Source of the DNA: Dehalococcoidia bacterium
GTDB lineage: Bacteria; Chloroflexota; Dehalococcoidia; Dehalococcoidales; W498
Assembly: GCA_011170285.1 (NCBI GenBank)
Contig: DUEE01000016.1
Location: 124,001-188,000 of the forward strand
Length of the DNA: 64,000 nt
Reading direction: 5' to 3'
The notes beneath the pieces were generated by a model. The model saw nothing but the letters and a program-made list of their open reading frames with translations. It was not told the origin of the DNA and made no database searches. The translations under genes and the position numbers were made by a program. This document shows positions 17,886 to 26,686 of this stretch, piece after piece (the stretch's first letter is position 1; each line of letters begins with the position of its first letter).

Positions 17886-18770
17886 ATGGCTGAATCCTTT
17901 AGGGATGTTCTTAACTCTGGTAAGTTTGTAATTACCAGTGAGATAGGACCACCAAAGGGGACTAACCTGGAGAAAACATTGCATCACATCGATCTGCTTA
18001 AGGATAAGGTAGATGCCCTTAATGTTACCGATAATCAGAGTTCCGTAATGCGTTACCCTTCGCTGGGGGGTTGCATTTTGATTAAGGAGAGAGGTGGGGA
18101 AGCGATTTTGCAGATGACCTGCCGTGATCGTAATCGCCTAGCACTCCAAGCAGACATTCTTTTCGCATACACACGAGGTATAAGGAATATTTTATGCTTG
18201 ACCGGTGATTCCATCCCAGTAGGTGACCATAAGGAAGCGAAGGGAGTCTTCGATCTTGAGTCGGTTCAGTTAATAAGAATGGTTCGCACCATGGAATCTG
18301 GCACTGACATAGGTGGTAATGAGCTAAATGGTGCTATAGAGTTTTATCCCGGTGCCATTGTTACCCCGGAAGCTAATCCCATTGAGCCTCAGCTACACAA
18401 ATTTAAGAAGAAAGTGGCCGCCGGAGCTGAGTTCTTCCAAACGCAGGCAGTGTACGACCTGGGTAACTTCAGAAACTTTATGCAATATGCTCGCCAGTTT
18501 AATGTGAAAATATTAGCTGGGATTGTGTTACTGGTATCAGCAAGAATGGCAAAGTTTATGAATGACAATGTCCCTGGTATCTTTGTGCCCCAGGAGCTAA
18601 TTGATGAGTTAGCAGGTGTTGAGAAAGGAAAAGGTCTGCAAAAAGGCGTTGAGATTGCCGCTCGCATGATCAGAACTATCAAAGATGAGTCTATTTGCGA
18701 CGGAGTACATATTATGGCCATTGGCAAAGAGGAGATTGTACCTGAAATCTTGGCTATTGCTGGGTTATAA
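17886..18770 (+). CDS. metF: methylenetetrahydrofolate reductase MetF
   Basis: This 294-residue FAD-dependent TIM barrel reduces methylene-THF to methyl-THF, the last step of the methyl branch of the Wood-Ljungdahl pathway. Visible marks are EIGPPKGTN (strand 1 acid and ring contacts), NVTDNQ, LCLTGDS, an acidic FYPGAIVTPEANP loop and FFQTQAVYD. It is short and lacks the NADPH-binding tail of eukaryotic MTHFR, which fits electron delivery by MetV-Hdr. A strong AAGGAGG site precedes the ATG. It is the last gene of the operon. Confidence 0.93.
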   Translation: MAESFRDVLNSGKFVITSEIGPPKGTNLEKTLHHIDLLKDKVDALNVTDNQSSVMRYPSLGGCILIKERGGEAILQMTCRDRNRLALQADILFAYTRGIRNILCLTGDSIPVGDHKEAKGVFDLESVQLIRMVRTMESGTDIGGNELNGAIEFYPGAIVTPEANPIEPQLHKFKKKVAAGAEFFQTQAVYDLGNFRNFMQYARQFNVKILAGIVLLVSARMAKFMNDNVPGIFVPQELIDELAGVEKGKGLQKGVEIAARMIRTIKDESICDGVHIMAIGKEEIVPEILAIAGL

Positions 18771-19014
18771 TAGACCGATTGGGGGGAGGAGGCTGGCAGG
18801 GAATTTCCACAAGATTTGACAAGAACCCGATGATGACCCCGAGTTTATGCAATCCGCGACATTTGCTTTCAAAAGCAAATTATATGAAGTTAGCGTGTCC
18901 ATTTGTAGAAGACAAGGCTGTATTTTAATAGTTATAGAGAAGATCCTAACTAAAGTCAATTTCTGTCGTTATATATAAGTAAGGTATCGCGAATAGCAGT
19001 TGGAGGTAACTCAA

Positions 19015-20289
19015 ATGACGAAGGCGTTTCTGTATGTACTCATGGGAGCATTAGTGTTGGGTTTGGCGGCTTGTGCTCAACCAGTAGCCAGTGAGGTGAT
19101 ACAATCAGAAAAGCAGAGGGGGACTTCGCCAGATGTGAGTGAGACCGATGTAACAACTCTAGTTAACGGAAACAGTGCCTGCGCTTTCGACCTATATCAG
19201 GCACTTAGAGAAGAGGATGGTAACCTCTTCTACTCTCCCTATAGCATCTCGCTTGCGTTGGTGATGACATACGCCGGTGCTCGAGGTGATACCGCACAGC
19301 AGATGGCTGATACTCTCCACTTCACCCTTTTACCAGAGCGTCTGCATCCGGCATTTAATAGTCTAGATTTAGAACTCGGTCAGCGTGGTCAAGGTGCTCA
19401 AGGTAAGGATGCCCAGGGATTCAGGTTAAACATCGTCAATGCCATCTGGGGTCAAAAAGATTATCAATTCCTCGATTCATTCCTCGACCTCTTGGCAGAG
19501 AATTACGGTGCTGGGCTGAGAATCCTAGACTTCATCAATGCACCCGAGGAATCTCGCATCACCATCAATAACTGGGTTAGTGACCAGACGGAAGGTCGGA
19601 TTGAAGACCTGATTCCACAGGGTCTCATAGATGCGCTGACCAGACTTGTCCTGACTAACGCTATTTACTTCAACGCGGCGTGGCAGCATCCCTTCAGCGA
19701 GGATGTGACTAAGGATGCACCATTCTACTTGCTTAACGAGGGTGAAGTCAGTGTGCCGATGATGAGTCAAACTGAGTTGTTCGGCTATACTGAGGGTGAA
19801 GTATATCAGGCGGTCGAACTGCCGTACGACGGCGGTGAACTCTCGATGGTAGTCTTACTGCCTCGGGCTGGTCAGTTTGGGGTATTTGAAGATTCACTGG
19901 ATGCCCAACGAGTAGAAGGTATTATTGAAGAACTGGAATATAAGCAGGTTGCATTAACGATACCAAAGTTTGAATTCGAATCGAGCTTTAGCTTGAAAAA
20001 GATTCTTTCAACGCTGGGTATGCCGGTTGCCTTCTCTGGAGGTGCCGACTTCTCGTGCATGACGGGCAACCGCGACCTGTTCATAGCAGATGTAATCCAC
20101 AAGGCATTCGTCTCTGTCGATGAAGCAGGTACAGAAGCAGCAGCTGCCACTGCAGTAGTGATGCCGATGGCTATGCCACCGGAAGAGCCTGTTAAGGTTA
20201 CTATTGATCGCCCCTTTGTCTTTATGATTCGAGACATCCAAACGAACGCCATTCTGTTTGTTGGGCGCATTGTAGATCCTAGTACATGA
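19015..20289 (+). CDS. secreted lipoprotein serpin
   Basis: This encodes 424 residues. An N-terminal signal with lipobox LGLAAC (cysteine near 20) anchors it outside the membrane. The rest is a full serpin fold: NLFYSPYSISLALVMTYAGA, LTNAIYFNAAWQHPF, VDEAGTEAAAATAVVM and DRPFVFMIRD. The hinge G-T-E-A-A-A-A-T fits inhibitory serpins that insert the reactive loop, and an A-M pair near the expected P1-P1' suggests an elastase- or subtilisin-like target. ATG 19015 has a GGAGG site 8 bases upstream. It is a single gene with no adjacent protease. It may protect against external proteases or restrain the cell's own. Confidence 0.92.
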   Translation: MTKAFLYVLMGALVLGLAACAQPVASEVIQSEKQRGTSPDVSETDVTTLVNGNSACAFDLYQALREEDGNLFYSPYSISLALVMTYAGARGDTAQQMADTLHFTLLPERLHPAFNSLDLELGQRGQGAQGKDAQGFRLNIVNAIWGQKDYQFLDSFLDLLAENYGAGLRILDFINAPEESRITINNWVSDQTEGRIEDLIPQGLIDALTRLVLTNAIYFNAAWQHPFSEDVTKDAPFYLLNEGEVSVPMMSQTELFGYTEGEVYQAVELPYDGGELSMVVLLPRAGQFGVFEDSLDAQRVEGIIEELEYKQVALTIPKFEFESSFSLKKILSTLGMPVAFSGGADFSCMTGNRDLFIADVIHKAFVSVDEAGTEAAAATAVVMPMAMPPEEPVKVTIDRPFVFMIRDIQTNAILFVGRIVDPST

Positions 20290-20557
20290 TTGGCTCTTCA
20301 GTGCCATTATAAAGTAGCTTGCTCTGTTGATTAGAGAGTATGAAGTATCTTGATATTGTGTCCATTTATTTTCCCCCAAAGTGCTATATTGCTACAATTA
20401 TCCTGTGATACAGCTCTATCTCTCGTCAGGTTCTAATGGTGAGTCCGGGCTATCACTGTAGCGACGAAGAGCAAGACTGTGTATAAAAGTTTTACCGCCA
20501 GGGCATTAGCTAATAATGAAGATTATAAATAGCTGGGCGCTTTAGTTCACCGCTGTT

Positions 20558-21961
20558 TTATGTCAAAGGCGCTCTGCCGGGCAGAGACTCCAATGCCAGC
20601 TTATCCATCTCAAGCTGGACTGGTATTGGGTAGTTACCGGTGAAACAAGCCATACAGAAAATATCCTTAGGTAAAGCCACTGCTTTAATCAAACCATCAA
20701 TGCTCAAATAGCCCAGTGAATCAGCACCGATAAAATCCCTGACCTCAGGTACAGTTTTTTGAGCGGCGATTAGCTCCCAGCGGGTAGCCATATCCACGCC
20801 AAAGAAGCAAGGATAGCGGATAGGCGGGGCACAGATGCGCATGTGCACCTCTTTAGCCCCGGCCCTCCTGAGTAACTTTACTACCTGTGGGGTAGTAGTG
20901 CCACGAACGATGCTATCATCAATCACCACCACACGCTTGCCATCCAGCATCTGGGGCAAGGGGTTAAATTTCAGCTTAACACCAAGGTCTCTGATTCGCT
21001 GGTCAGGCTCAATAAAGGTTCGCCCCACATAACGATTCTTGAGTAATCCTTCGCATAGGGGGATATTTGCCTGGCGGGAATAACCGATGCCAGCAGCGGT
21101 GGCTGAATCAGGCACACCCATAACCAAATCGGCATCTACCGGGTGTTCTTCAGCCAGTCCCTCGCCCATAGCCTGCCGTGCCGGGTAAATCAGACGACCA
21201 TTAATCATACTATCAGGACGGGCAAAGTAGATATACTCAAAGATGCACAGCGCTTTCCTACTCAACTCTGCCTGGTAGCTATTAATACCATTCTCGGTAA
21301 TAGAAACTATCTCCCCCGGTTCAATCTCCCTGATAAAACTAGCTCCAATATGGTCAAGGGCACAACTCTCCGAGGCTAGGACCCAACCGCTATCAATAGC
21401 CCCCAGACATAGCGGGCGTACACCCAAGGGGTCACGAACTCCATACAAACTATGGTTAGTCAAGATGGTCAGAGAATACACTCCCTGAAGCCGACGCATA
21501 GCATAACTTATCTTGTCTATCCAGTTATTCTCGGGGGAAGAGAGGATGAGGTTGGCGATAACCTCGGTATCTGTGGAGGTATGGAAGGTATAGCCCTGGT
21601 CACAGAGTTCTTCATGCAGGTGCTCAGCATTAATAATATTACCGTTATGGGCTACAGCAATAGTATTTGAACCGGTGCCTACCAAAATAGGCTGGGTATT
21701 AGCTAACCGGTTGGAACCTCTGGTGGAATAGCGATTATGACCGATAGCAATATCCCCGCTGAGCTGGCTTAGTGAGTCTTCGTTAAATACCTGGGACACC
21801 AGCCCCATCCGGGCATAAACCTGGAGTCTCTTGCCATCGGTGGTCGCAATCCCAGCACTCTCCTGACCGCGGTGCTGAAGAGCAAATAGAGCAAAAAAGG
21901 TAAGCCGAGCTACATCCTCATTGGGGGCATAAACGCCAAAAACGCCGCAACACTCGTGCAA
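20558..21961 (-). CDS. purF: amidophosphoribosyltransferase
   Basis: This 467-residue enzyme catalyses the first step of purine synthesis, transferring glutamine ammonia to PRPP. The N-terminal nucleophile domain begins MHECCGVFGVYA; one of the two cysteines (family position before GVFG) becomes the N-terminal nucleophile after a very short pro-peptide is removed. LQHRGQESAGIA follows. The PRPP loop is VVVIDDSIVRGTT, and CMACFTGNYP supplies cluster cysteines of the [4Fe-4S] type. The start is TTG behind a GAAAGG site. It is monocistronic and convergent with the serpin; no other purine gene is near. Confidence 0.95.
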   Translation of the reverse strand: MHECCGVFGVYAPNEDVARLTFFALFALQHRGQESAGIATTDGKRLQVYARMGLVSQVFNEDSLSQLSGDIAIGHNRYSTRGSNRLANTQPILVGTGSNTIAVAHNGNIINAEHLHEELCDQGYTFHTSTDTEVIANLILSSPENNWIDKISYAMRRLQGVYSLTILTNHSLYGVRDPLGVRPLCLGAIDSGWVLASESCALDHIGASFIREIEPGEIVSITENGINSYQAELSRKALCIFEYIYFARPDSMINGRLIYPARQAMGEGLAEEHPVDADLVMGVPDSATAAGIGYSRQANIPLCEGLLKNRYVGRTFIEPDQRIRDLGVKLKFNPLPQMLDGKRVVVIDDSIVRGTTTPQVVKLLRRAGAKEVHMRICAPPIRYPCFFGVDMATRWELIAAQKTVPEVRDFIGADSLGYLSIDGLIKAVALPKDIFCMACFTGNYPIPVQLEMDKLALESLPGRAPLT

Positions 21962-22077
21962 GTTTGCTGCCTTTCAACCTTTCAACGGTTCCCCAGAAAA
22001 ATTCTTAATCTTCCTGGGCTTGAGTTCACCCTAACTAGCCCTACCTAATAGATTATAGACTAATTTCTGTTTGTTGG

Positions 22078-22869
22078 TCAATTTATAGTAGCCTGTTTTG
22101 GACCATCAGTTGGGGCGTGAGATTTCAGCCAGTCTAAAACAGCAGCCATCGCCCTATCATTTTGTCGTAGCCCGTGGTCGGCTCCATCAACTATGATTAG
22201 CTGCTTGGGTTCCCCGGCTTCATCATATAGCTTATAGGCATGACTGACATCAACAGTTTCATCTTGGCTGCCATGTACCAATAGTAATGGTCTGGGGGCA
22301 ATTCTGGCTACATATTTAATAGGACTAACCAGCCTGAAGCCACCAATCCACTCTTGAGCAGAGTGGGGAAAATCCTTATCCCTGATGGCACCAATGCTGC
22401 GAAAGTGGTTGATAATAGCCTGCGGTTCATTAGCCTCGGTAAGGAAGCCAAACTCCGCTGGGCAGGCACAGGTTATAATGGATGACACCCTCCTAGCCTG
22501 CGCTGCCACATATACTGAAACAGCAGCTCCACCGCTAAAGCCCAGCAGTGACAGGTGAGCCTGATTCACTTCAGTCAAAGTCAATAAATAATCAATAGCT
22601 GCTTGCAAGTCTCTAGTCCAGCCCAAAAGGTCAAGATTACCATCGCTAGCCCCCGTCCCTCTGAAATTGAAAATCAATACGGCAAAGCCGTGGTGGCAAA
22701 TCCTTTCTGCTAGTAGGGGGTAGTCTCTATGATTGGGGTCAGGGCTTTTAGCCGGGATGCCATGACAAAGACAAACAGTAGGAAATAAACCCTTACCTTC
22801 CCCAGGTAAGTAAAGCTCACCAACGATGTTTAAGCCCTCTAATGCTAGAGTAACACTCTTCCTAATCAT
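22078..22869 (-). CDS. alpha/beta hydrolase (dienelactone hydrolase/esterase-like)
   Basis: This 263-residue cytoplasmic hydrolase has the nucleophile elbow GFSGGA near residue 115, an oxyanion segment CLCHGIPAK, the acid in VHGSQDETVD and the histidine in DGADHGLR near residue 240, which completes a Ser-Asp-His triad. The substrate cannot be told. Its ATG overlaps the tlyA stop by one base (TAATG), so the two are translationally coupled. Confidence 0.85.
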   Translation of the reverse strand: MIRKSVTLALEGLNIVGELYLPGEGKGLFPTVCLCHGIPAKSPDPNHRDYPLLAERICHHGFAVLIFNFRGTGASDGNLDLLGWTRDLQAAIDYLLTLTEVNQAHLSLLGFSGGAAVSVYVAAQARRVSSIITCACPAEFGFLTEANEPQAIINHFRSIGAIRDKDFPHSAQEWIGGFRLVSPIKYVARIAPRPLLLVHGSQDETVDVSHAYKLYDEAGEPKQLIIVDGADHGLRQNDRAMAAVLDWLKSHAPTDGPKQATIN

Positions 22870-23594
22870 TATGTCAATCTTAGGAGAACAAAAAATTCCC
22901 TATTTCCTGAAGCACCAGGGATAGGTGACGCCACCAGTCCCCACAGCCTGAAGCGGTGCTCTATCGCCCAGGCGATAAAGCGTCCCAAAACTCTGGCATG
23001 CACCATAGGTTGCTTAATCACTCCTCCCTTGCCTACCTCTCCTCTCCTAGCCTCAAACTGCGGCTTAATGAGCACCAGTAAATAACCATTATCCTTAAGT
23101 AACCTAACTAGAGATGGTATCACCTTCTTTACCGAGATAAAGGACACATCTACGGTAGCCAAATCTAATTTCTCAGGTAAAGGCATAGGATAGCGGGCAT
23201 TGACCCTATCCATAACCACCACCCGTGAATCCTGTCTTAAACGGTAGTCTAGCTGACCATAACCGACATCAATAGCATAAACCCGGCTTGCCCCGTGCTT
23301 GAGCAGGCAGTCAGTGAAGCCACCAGTTGATGCCCCGATATCAACCACTACCTTAGAAGAGACATCAATCTGGAATTTGTCCAGGGCGTGCTCAAGCTTA
23401 AGCCCGCCCCGGCTAACAAAAGGAGGCGGCTCAAGTATAGTGACTACCGCCTCTTCATTTATCAGAGTTCCCGACTTAATAACCGCTTTACCCTCCACCA
23501 CTACCTCCCCAGCCATAATCAGCGCCTGAGCCTTGGCTCGGCTCTCCACCAACCCCCTGTCCACTATCAAGCTATCAATCCGCCGCTTGGTCAC
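22869..23594 (-). CDS. tlyA: TlyA family rRNA 2'-O-methyltransferase
   Basis: This encodes 241 residues. An N-terminal S4 RNA-binding domain (RIDSLIVDRGLVESRAKAQ, residues 4-22) is followed by an FtsJ-type methyltransferase: SRGGLKLEHAL, the SAM loop DIGASTGGFTDCLL, then DVGYGQLDYRLR and DVSFIS. TlyA methylates ribose 2'-OH groups in 16S and/or 23S rRNA and sets capreomycin sensitivity in mycobacteria. The start is GTG. It is followed by a coupled hydrolase gene. Confidence 0.93.
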   Translation of the reverse strand: MTKRRIDSLIVDRGLVESRAKAQALIMAGEVVVEGKAVIKSGTLINEEAVVTILEPPPFVSRGGLKLEHALDKFQIDVSSKVVVDIGASTGGFTDCLLKHGASRVYAIDVGYGQLDYRLRQDSRVVVMDRVNARYPMPLPEKLDLATVDVSFISVKKVIPSLVRLLKDNGYLLVLIKPQFEARRGEVGKGGVIKQPMVHARVLGRFIAWAIEHRFRLWGLVASPIPGASGNREFFVLLRLT

Positions 23595-23723
23595 TAATTA
23601 TCCTCCACTGTACAAACACGGGGATGTATGTTCTTCCATGCGTATAGTTGTGCCGATGAGAGAAAATCTACTGGACAAATTATATCACTACAATGATAGA
23701 AAGTCAGCTACGGTGAAACTAGT

Positions 23724-23903
23724 TTATTTGCCATAAACTCCCACCCGTGCAGCATTAACCACCGGAACACCGGAATCAACCTCTTGGAGAATGCGAAATA
23801 CCTGCGTCTCTGAATACCTTCTTGTTTTCACTTCTGCTTCCTCCTGTAGTTATTTTACAGGAGTCTCGCATTCTAAATGTACCTATTTTCGGGGGGCAGG
23901 CCA
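23724..23903 (-). mobile_element. IS3-family insertion sequence remnant (left end and start of orfA)
   Basis: On the minus strand a GTG at 23831, behind an AGGAGG site, opens a 35-codon frame starting MKTRRYSETQVFRILQEVDS. This is the usual beginning of an IS3-type OrfA helix-turn-helix protein; it ends in TAA at 23724. Upstream, the sequence to about 23903 begins TGGCC with a run of C and looks like the element's terminal inverted repeat. The rest of orfA, all of orfB and the other end are absent, so the element is dead. It lies just before the type I restriction locus. Confidence 0.65.
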
Positions 23904-23978
23904 GCTGCACATCACGCTAGATTGTTGCCTCTAGTCTTTATTTGTCGAATCTCTGAGACTCTCCAAAAGGGTTATGTC

Positions 23979-24007
23979 TTGTCTGCAATTACAGGTAGAT
24001 GTATAAT
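23979..24007 (+). promoter_or_regulatory. promoter of hsdM
   Basis: TTGTCT (23979-23984), exactly 17 bp, then TATAAT (24002-24007). The hsdM ATG is 48 bases after the -10. Confidence 0.65.
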
Positions 24008-24054
24008 GCGCATAGCCAAAGGGACTTGGTTTTGTATTCAGAGGAAGATACATT

Positions 24055-25671
24055 ATGCCTAAAGCCAAGCAAGCAGATAAGAAAAATAACGAACTGGAAT
24101 CTTTGGAGGCAACACTCTGGCAATCTGCGGATAAACTACGTAAAAACATGGATGCCGCAGAATATAAGCACGTTGTGCTTGGCTTGATATTTCTAAAATA
24201 CATATCCGATGCCTTTGAGGTTTTGCATTCCAGGCTTGTAAACGGTAAAGGCGAATACGAAGGGGCTGACCCTGAAGACCCAAACGAATACACTGCTGAA
24301 AAAGTATTCTTTGTTCCCCCCATCGCCCGCTGGAAACCCATTTCAGCAAATGCTAAGAAAACTGAAATTCTCCTCGATAATGGTAAAAAAGTAGACATTG
24401 GCGGATATGTCGATGAAGTCATGGAAGCCATTGAACGCCAGAACCTTTCTCTTAAAGGTGTCCTTCCAAAGGTTTATGCCCGTCAGAACTTAGACCGGGC
24501 AAGCCTAGGCGGTCTCATTGACCTTATCGGCACGATTGCTCTAGGCACAGACGAAGCAATAAGTAAGGATGTACTCGGCCAGGTGTACGAGTATTTTCTC
24601 GGGCAATTCGCGCTTGCCGAAGGTAAGAAGGGTGGTCAGTTCTACACTCCTCGAAGCGTTGTGAATCTGCTGGTAGAAATGCTGGAACCTTATGAAGGCC
24701 GCGTATTCGACCCCTGTTGCGGGTCCGGCGGCATGTTCGTTCAGAGCGAGAAGTTTATTACCGCTCACCGAGACCACTATAAAAAGAACGGCAACGGTAA
24801 TAGTATCAGCTTCAATCCAGCCGACCGGATTTCTATTTACGGCCAGGAATCAAACCAGACCACCTGGCGTCTTTGTAAAATGAACCTGGCTATCCGCGGG
24901 ATTGACAGCTCCAATATCAGGTGGAATAACGAAGGCTCGTTTCTGAATGACCTGCACAAAGACCTGAAGGCCGACTTCCTCCTGGCTAATCCGCCGTTCA
25001 ACGATTCCGACTGGTCGGGCGATTTGTTAAAAGATGACGCCCGATGGAAGTACGGAATTCCCCCCACAGGCAATGCTAACTATGCCTGGATTCAGCATTT
25101 CATCTATCACCTGTCGCCTCAAGGCATGGCCGGCTTTGTGCTGGCTAAAGGCTCGCTTACCTCAAAAACCAGCGGGGAAGGCGACATACGTAAAGCTGTC
25201 ATCGAAGCCGGACTCCTGGACTGTATTATCAATCTTCCGGCCAAGCTGTTTCTGAATACACAGATACCCGCCTGTCTCTGGTTCCTCTCCCGTCGGAAAG
25301 AGGGCCGCCTGGATAAAGTCCTCTTCATCGATGCCCGCAACCTCGGTTATCTGATTAACCGCCGGACAAAGGATTTCACGGATGAAGATATTTCCAGAAT
25401 AACCGATACGTACCATGCCTGGCGTAACAAGGCGGACGGCTATCAGGATGTGCCGGGCTTCTGTAAATCAATAACACTCGATGAAATCAGGGAAAAGGAC
25501 TACGTACTCACACCGGGACGATATATCGGTCTGCCGGACGATGAAGATGACTTTGATTTCGCGGAGCGCTTCGGCAAGCTCCGGGTAGAACTAGACGAGC
25601 AAATGAAGGAAGAAACCCGGTTGAATGAAATCATTCTCGAGAACCTTGCCCGTCTGGAAATAAAGGAATAA
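24055..25671 (+). CDS. hsdM: type I restriction-modification DNA methyltransferase subunit M
   Basis: This encodes 538 residues. The N-terminal helical HsdM_N domain (about 10-150) precedes an N6-adenine methylase domain with SAM motif [12 protein letters not shown] (about 219) and catalytic motif IV NPPF at 312. It methylates adenines in the target chosen by HsdS and forms the M2S core of the restriction complex. A GAGGAAG site precedes the ATG. The locus order is hsdM, abi, hsdS, small gene, hsdR. Its GC-richer codon choice differs from the neighbouring housekeeping genes, in keeping with transfer. Confidence 0.95.
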   Translation: MPKAKQADKKNNELESLEATLWQSADKLRKNMDAAEYKHVVLGLIFLKYISDAFEVLHSRLVNGKGEYEGADPEDPNEYTAEKVFFVPPIARWKPISANAKKTEILLDNGKKVDIGGYVDEVMEAIERQNLSLKGVLPKVYARQNLDRASLGGLIDLIGTIALGTDEAISKDVLGQVYEYFLGQFALAEGKKGGQFYTPRSVVNLLVEMLEPYEGRVFDPCCGSGGMFVQSEKFITAHRDHYKKNGNGNSISFNPADRISIYGQESNQTTWRLCKMNLAIRGIDSSNIRWNNEGSFLNDLHKDLKADFLLANPPFNDSDWSGDLLKDDARWKYGIPPTGNANYAWIQHFIYHLSPQGMAGFVLAKGSLTSKTSGEGDIRKAVIEAGLLDCIINLPAKLFLNTQIPACLWFLSRRKEGRLDKVLFIDARNLGYLINRRTKDFTDEDISRITDTYHAWRNKADGYQDVPGFCKSITLDEIREKDYVLTPGRYIGLPDDEDDFDFAERFGKLRVELDEQMKEETRLNEIILENLARLEIKE

Positions 25672-25687
25672 ATAGTAATGATGCTAC

Positions 25688-25716
25688 TTGACATTTTATG
25701 GGAAGACTGTTATAGT
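25688..25716 (+). promoter_or_regulatory. promoter between hsdM and abi
   Basis: TTGACA (25688-25693), 17 bp, TATAGT (25711-25716). The expected start of transcription, near 25723, is only a few bases before a strong terminator-type hairpin. Confidence 0.65.
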
Positions 25717-25727
25717 TCAGTTAACAT

Positions 25728-25779
25728 ACCCGCCAAGCCTCTGCCGCAAGGCAAGCGCAACCTGGCGGGTCTTTTTTTG
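25728..25779 (+). terminator. terminator or attenuator between hsdM and abi
   Basis: ACCCGCCA (25728-25735) pairs with TGGCGGGT (25763-25770), followed by seven T. Inside sits a nested TGCC-GCAA-GGCA hairpin with a GNRA loop. It can end hsdM transcription, and it can also end RNAs started at the promoter at 25688 after about 55 bases. Confidence 0.75.
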
Positions 25780-25789
25780 GGGCTGAATA

Positions 25790-26686
25790 ATGAAAGACTA
25801 TAACAAAGCCCCGTTAACCTACGAACAGCACTTAGACCTTCTTAAATCTCGTAGATTGATAATCAACAATCCCGAAGATGCGGTCAAATTCCTCAAACGA
25901 GTAAACTACTATCGTTTTACTGCCTATTGCATTCCTTTTCAGAAACCTCATGATGTTTTTCTCCCGGGAACTACCTTTGATGCAATTGTGGTTTTATACC
26001 AGCTGGATGAGAAATTACGGGACGTCGTATTTGCGCTGTTAACTCCCATCGAGATTTTTCTTCGAACTCGAATTGCGTATGAATTGAGCCATAAATGGGG
26101 GGCTTTTGCTCACTATGACGGCTCGATGTTTCAAAATGAAACAGAGCATGAACAGTGGCTTGCTGAATTGGAAAAAGCCATTGAGGATAGTAAAGAGCCA
26201 TTTTTAAAACATTACAGAACTAAATACAGGGGATTTCCACATTTGCCTCTCTGGATGGCTTGTGAAATTATGAGTTTGGGAAGTCTATCTACATTGTACA
26301 GTTGTGTAACGCGTGATGCCCGGTTATTAATTTGTTCAATTGCCGAAATCGACCATAACGTATTTAGAAGCTGGCTTCATACAATAACCTTTTTACGGAA
26401 TATTTGCGCTCATCATGGACGGCTCTGGAGTCGTAATTTTTCAATTAGTCCTTTGATTCCTGATAAACACGCTGAGTGGCAGGCTATTCATTTTAACAAT
26501 AAGAAACTTTTCACAACTGTCGCCATAATGGAATGGATATGCCGCCAGGCGGATTTGCCGTTGTGCAACGTAGAACCGGTCTATGAAACCATGCAGAAAA
26601 TATCCGCTCTGGATACACGCTTTGCCGATTGGATGGGCGTACCGGCTGGCAGAACAATCGGGCTATGTTGGGAGGTGGAGGAATGA
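25790..26686 (+). CDS. Abi family (AbiD/AbiF-type) HEPN protein
   Basis: This encodes 298 residues, all helical, of the Abi_2 family. The start LTYEQHLDLLKSRRLII, then LKRVNYYRFTAYCIPF near residue 46, are typical. The HEPN motif RNICAHHGRLW gives R203-x4-H208, the expected metal-independent ribonuclease pair. Such proteins abort phage infection by RNA cleavage. The gene sits between hsdM and hsdS. Its stop overlaps the hsdS ATG, so it is translated with the specificity subunit. A promoter-hairpin module upstream may hold it back. The ribosome-binding site is weak (GGGGCT). Confidence 0.9.
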   Translation: MKDYNKAPLTYEQHLDLLKSRRLIINNPEDAVKFLKRVNYYRFTAYCIPFQKPHDVFLPGTTFDAIVVLYQLDEKLRDVVFALLTPIEIFLRTRIAYELSHKWGAFAHYDGSMFQNETEHEQWLAELEKAIEDSKEPFLKHYRTKYRGFPHLPLWMACEIMSLGSLSTLYSCVTRDARLLICSIAEIDHNVFRSWLHTITFLRNICAHHGRLWSRNFSISPLIPDKHAEWQAIHFNNKKLFTTVAIMEWICRQADLPLCNVEPVYETMQKISALDTRFADWMGVPAGRTIGLCWEVEE

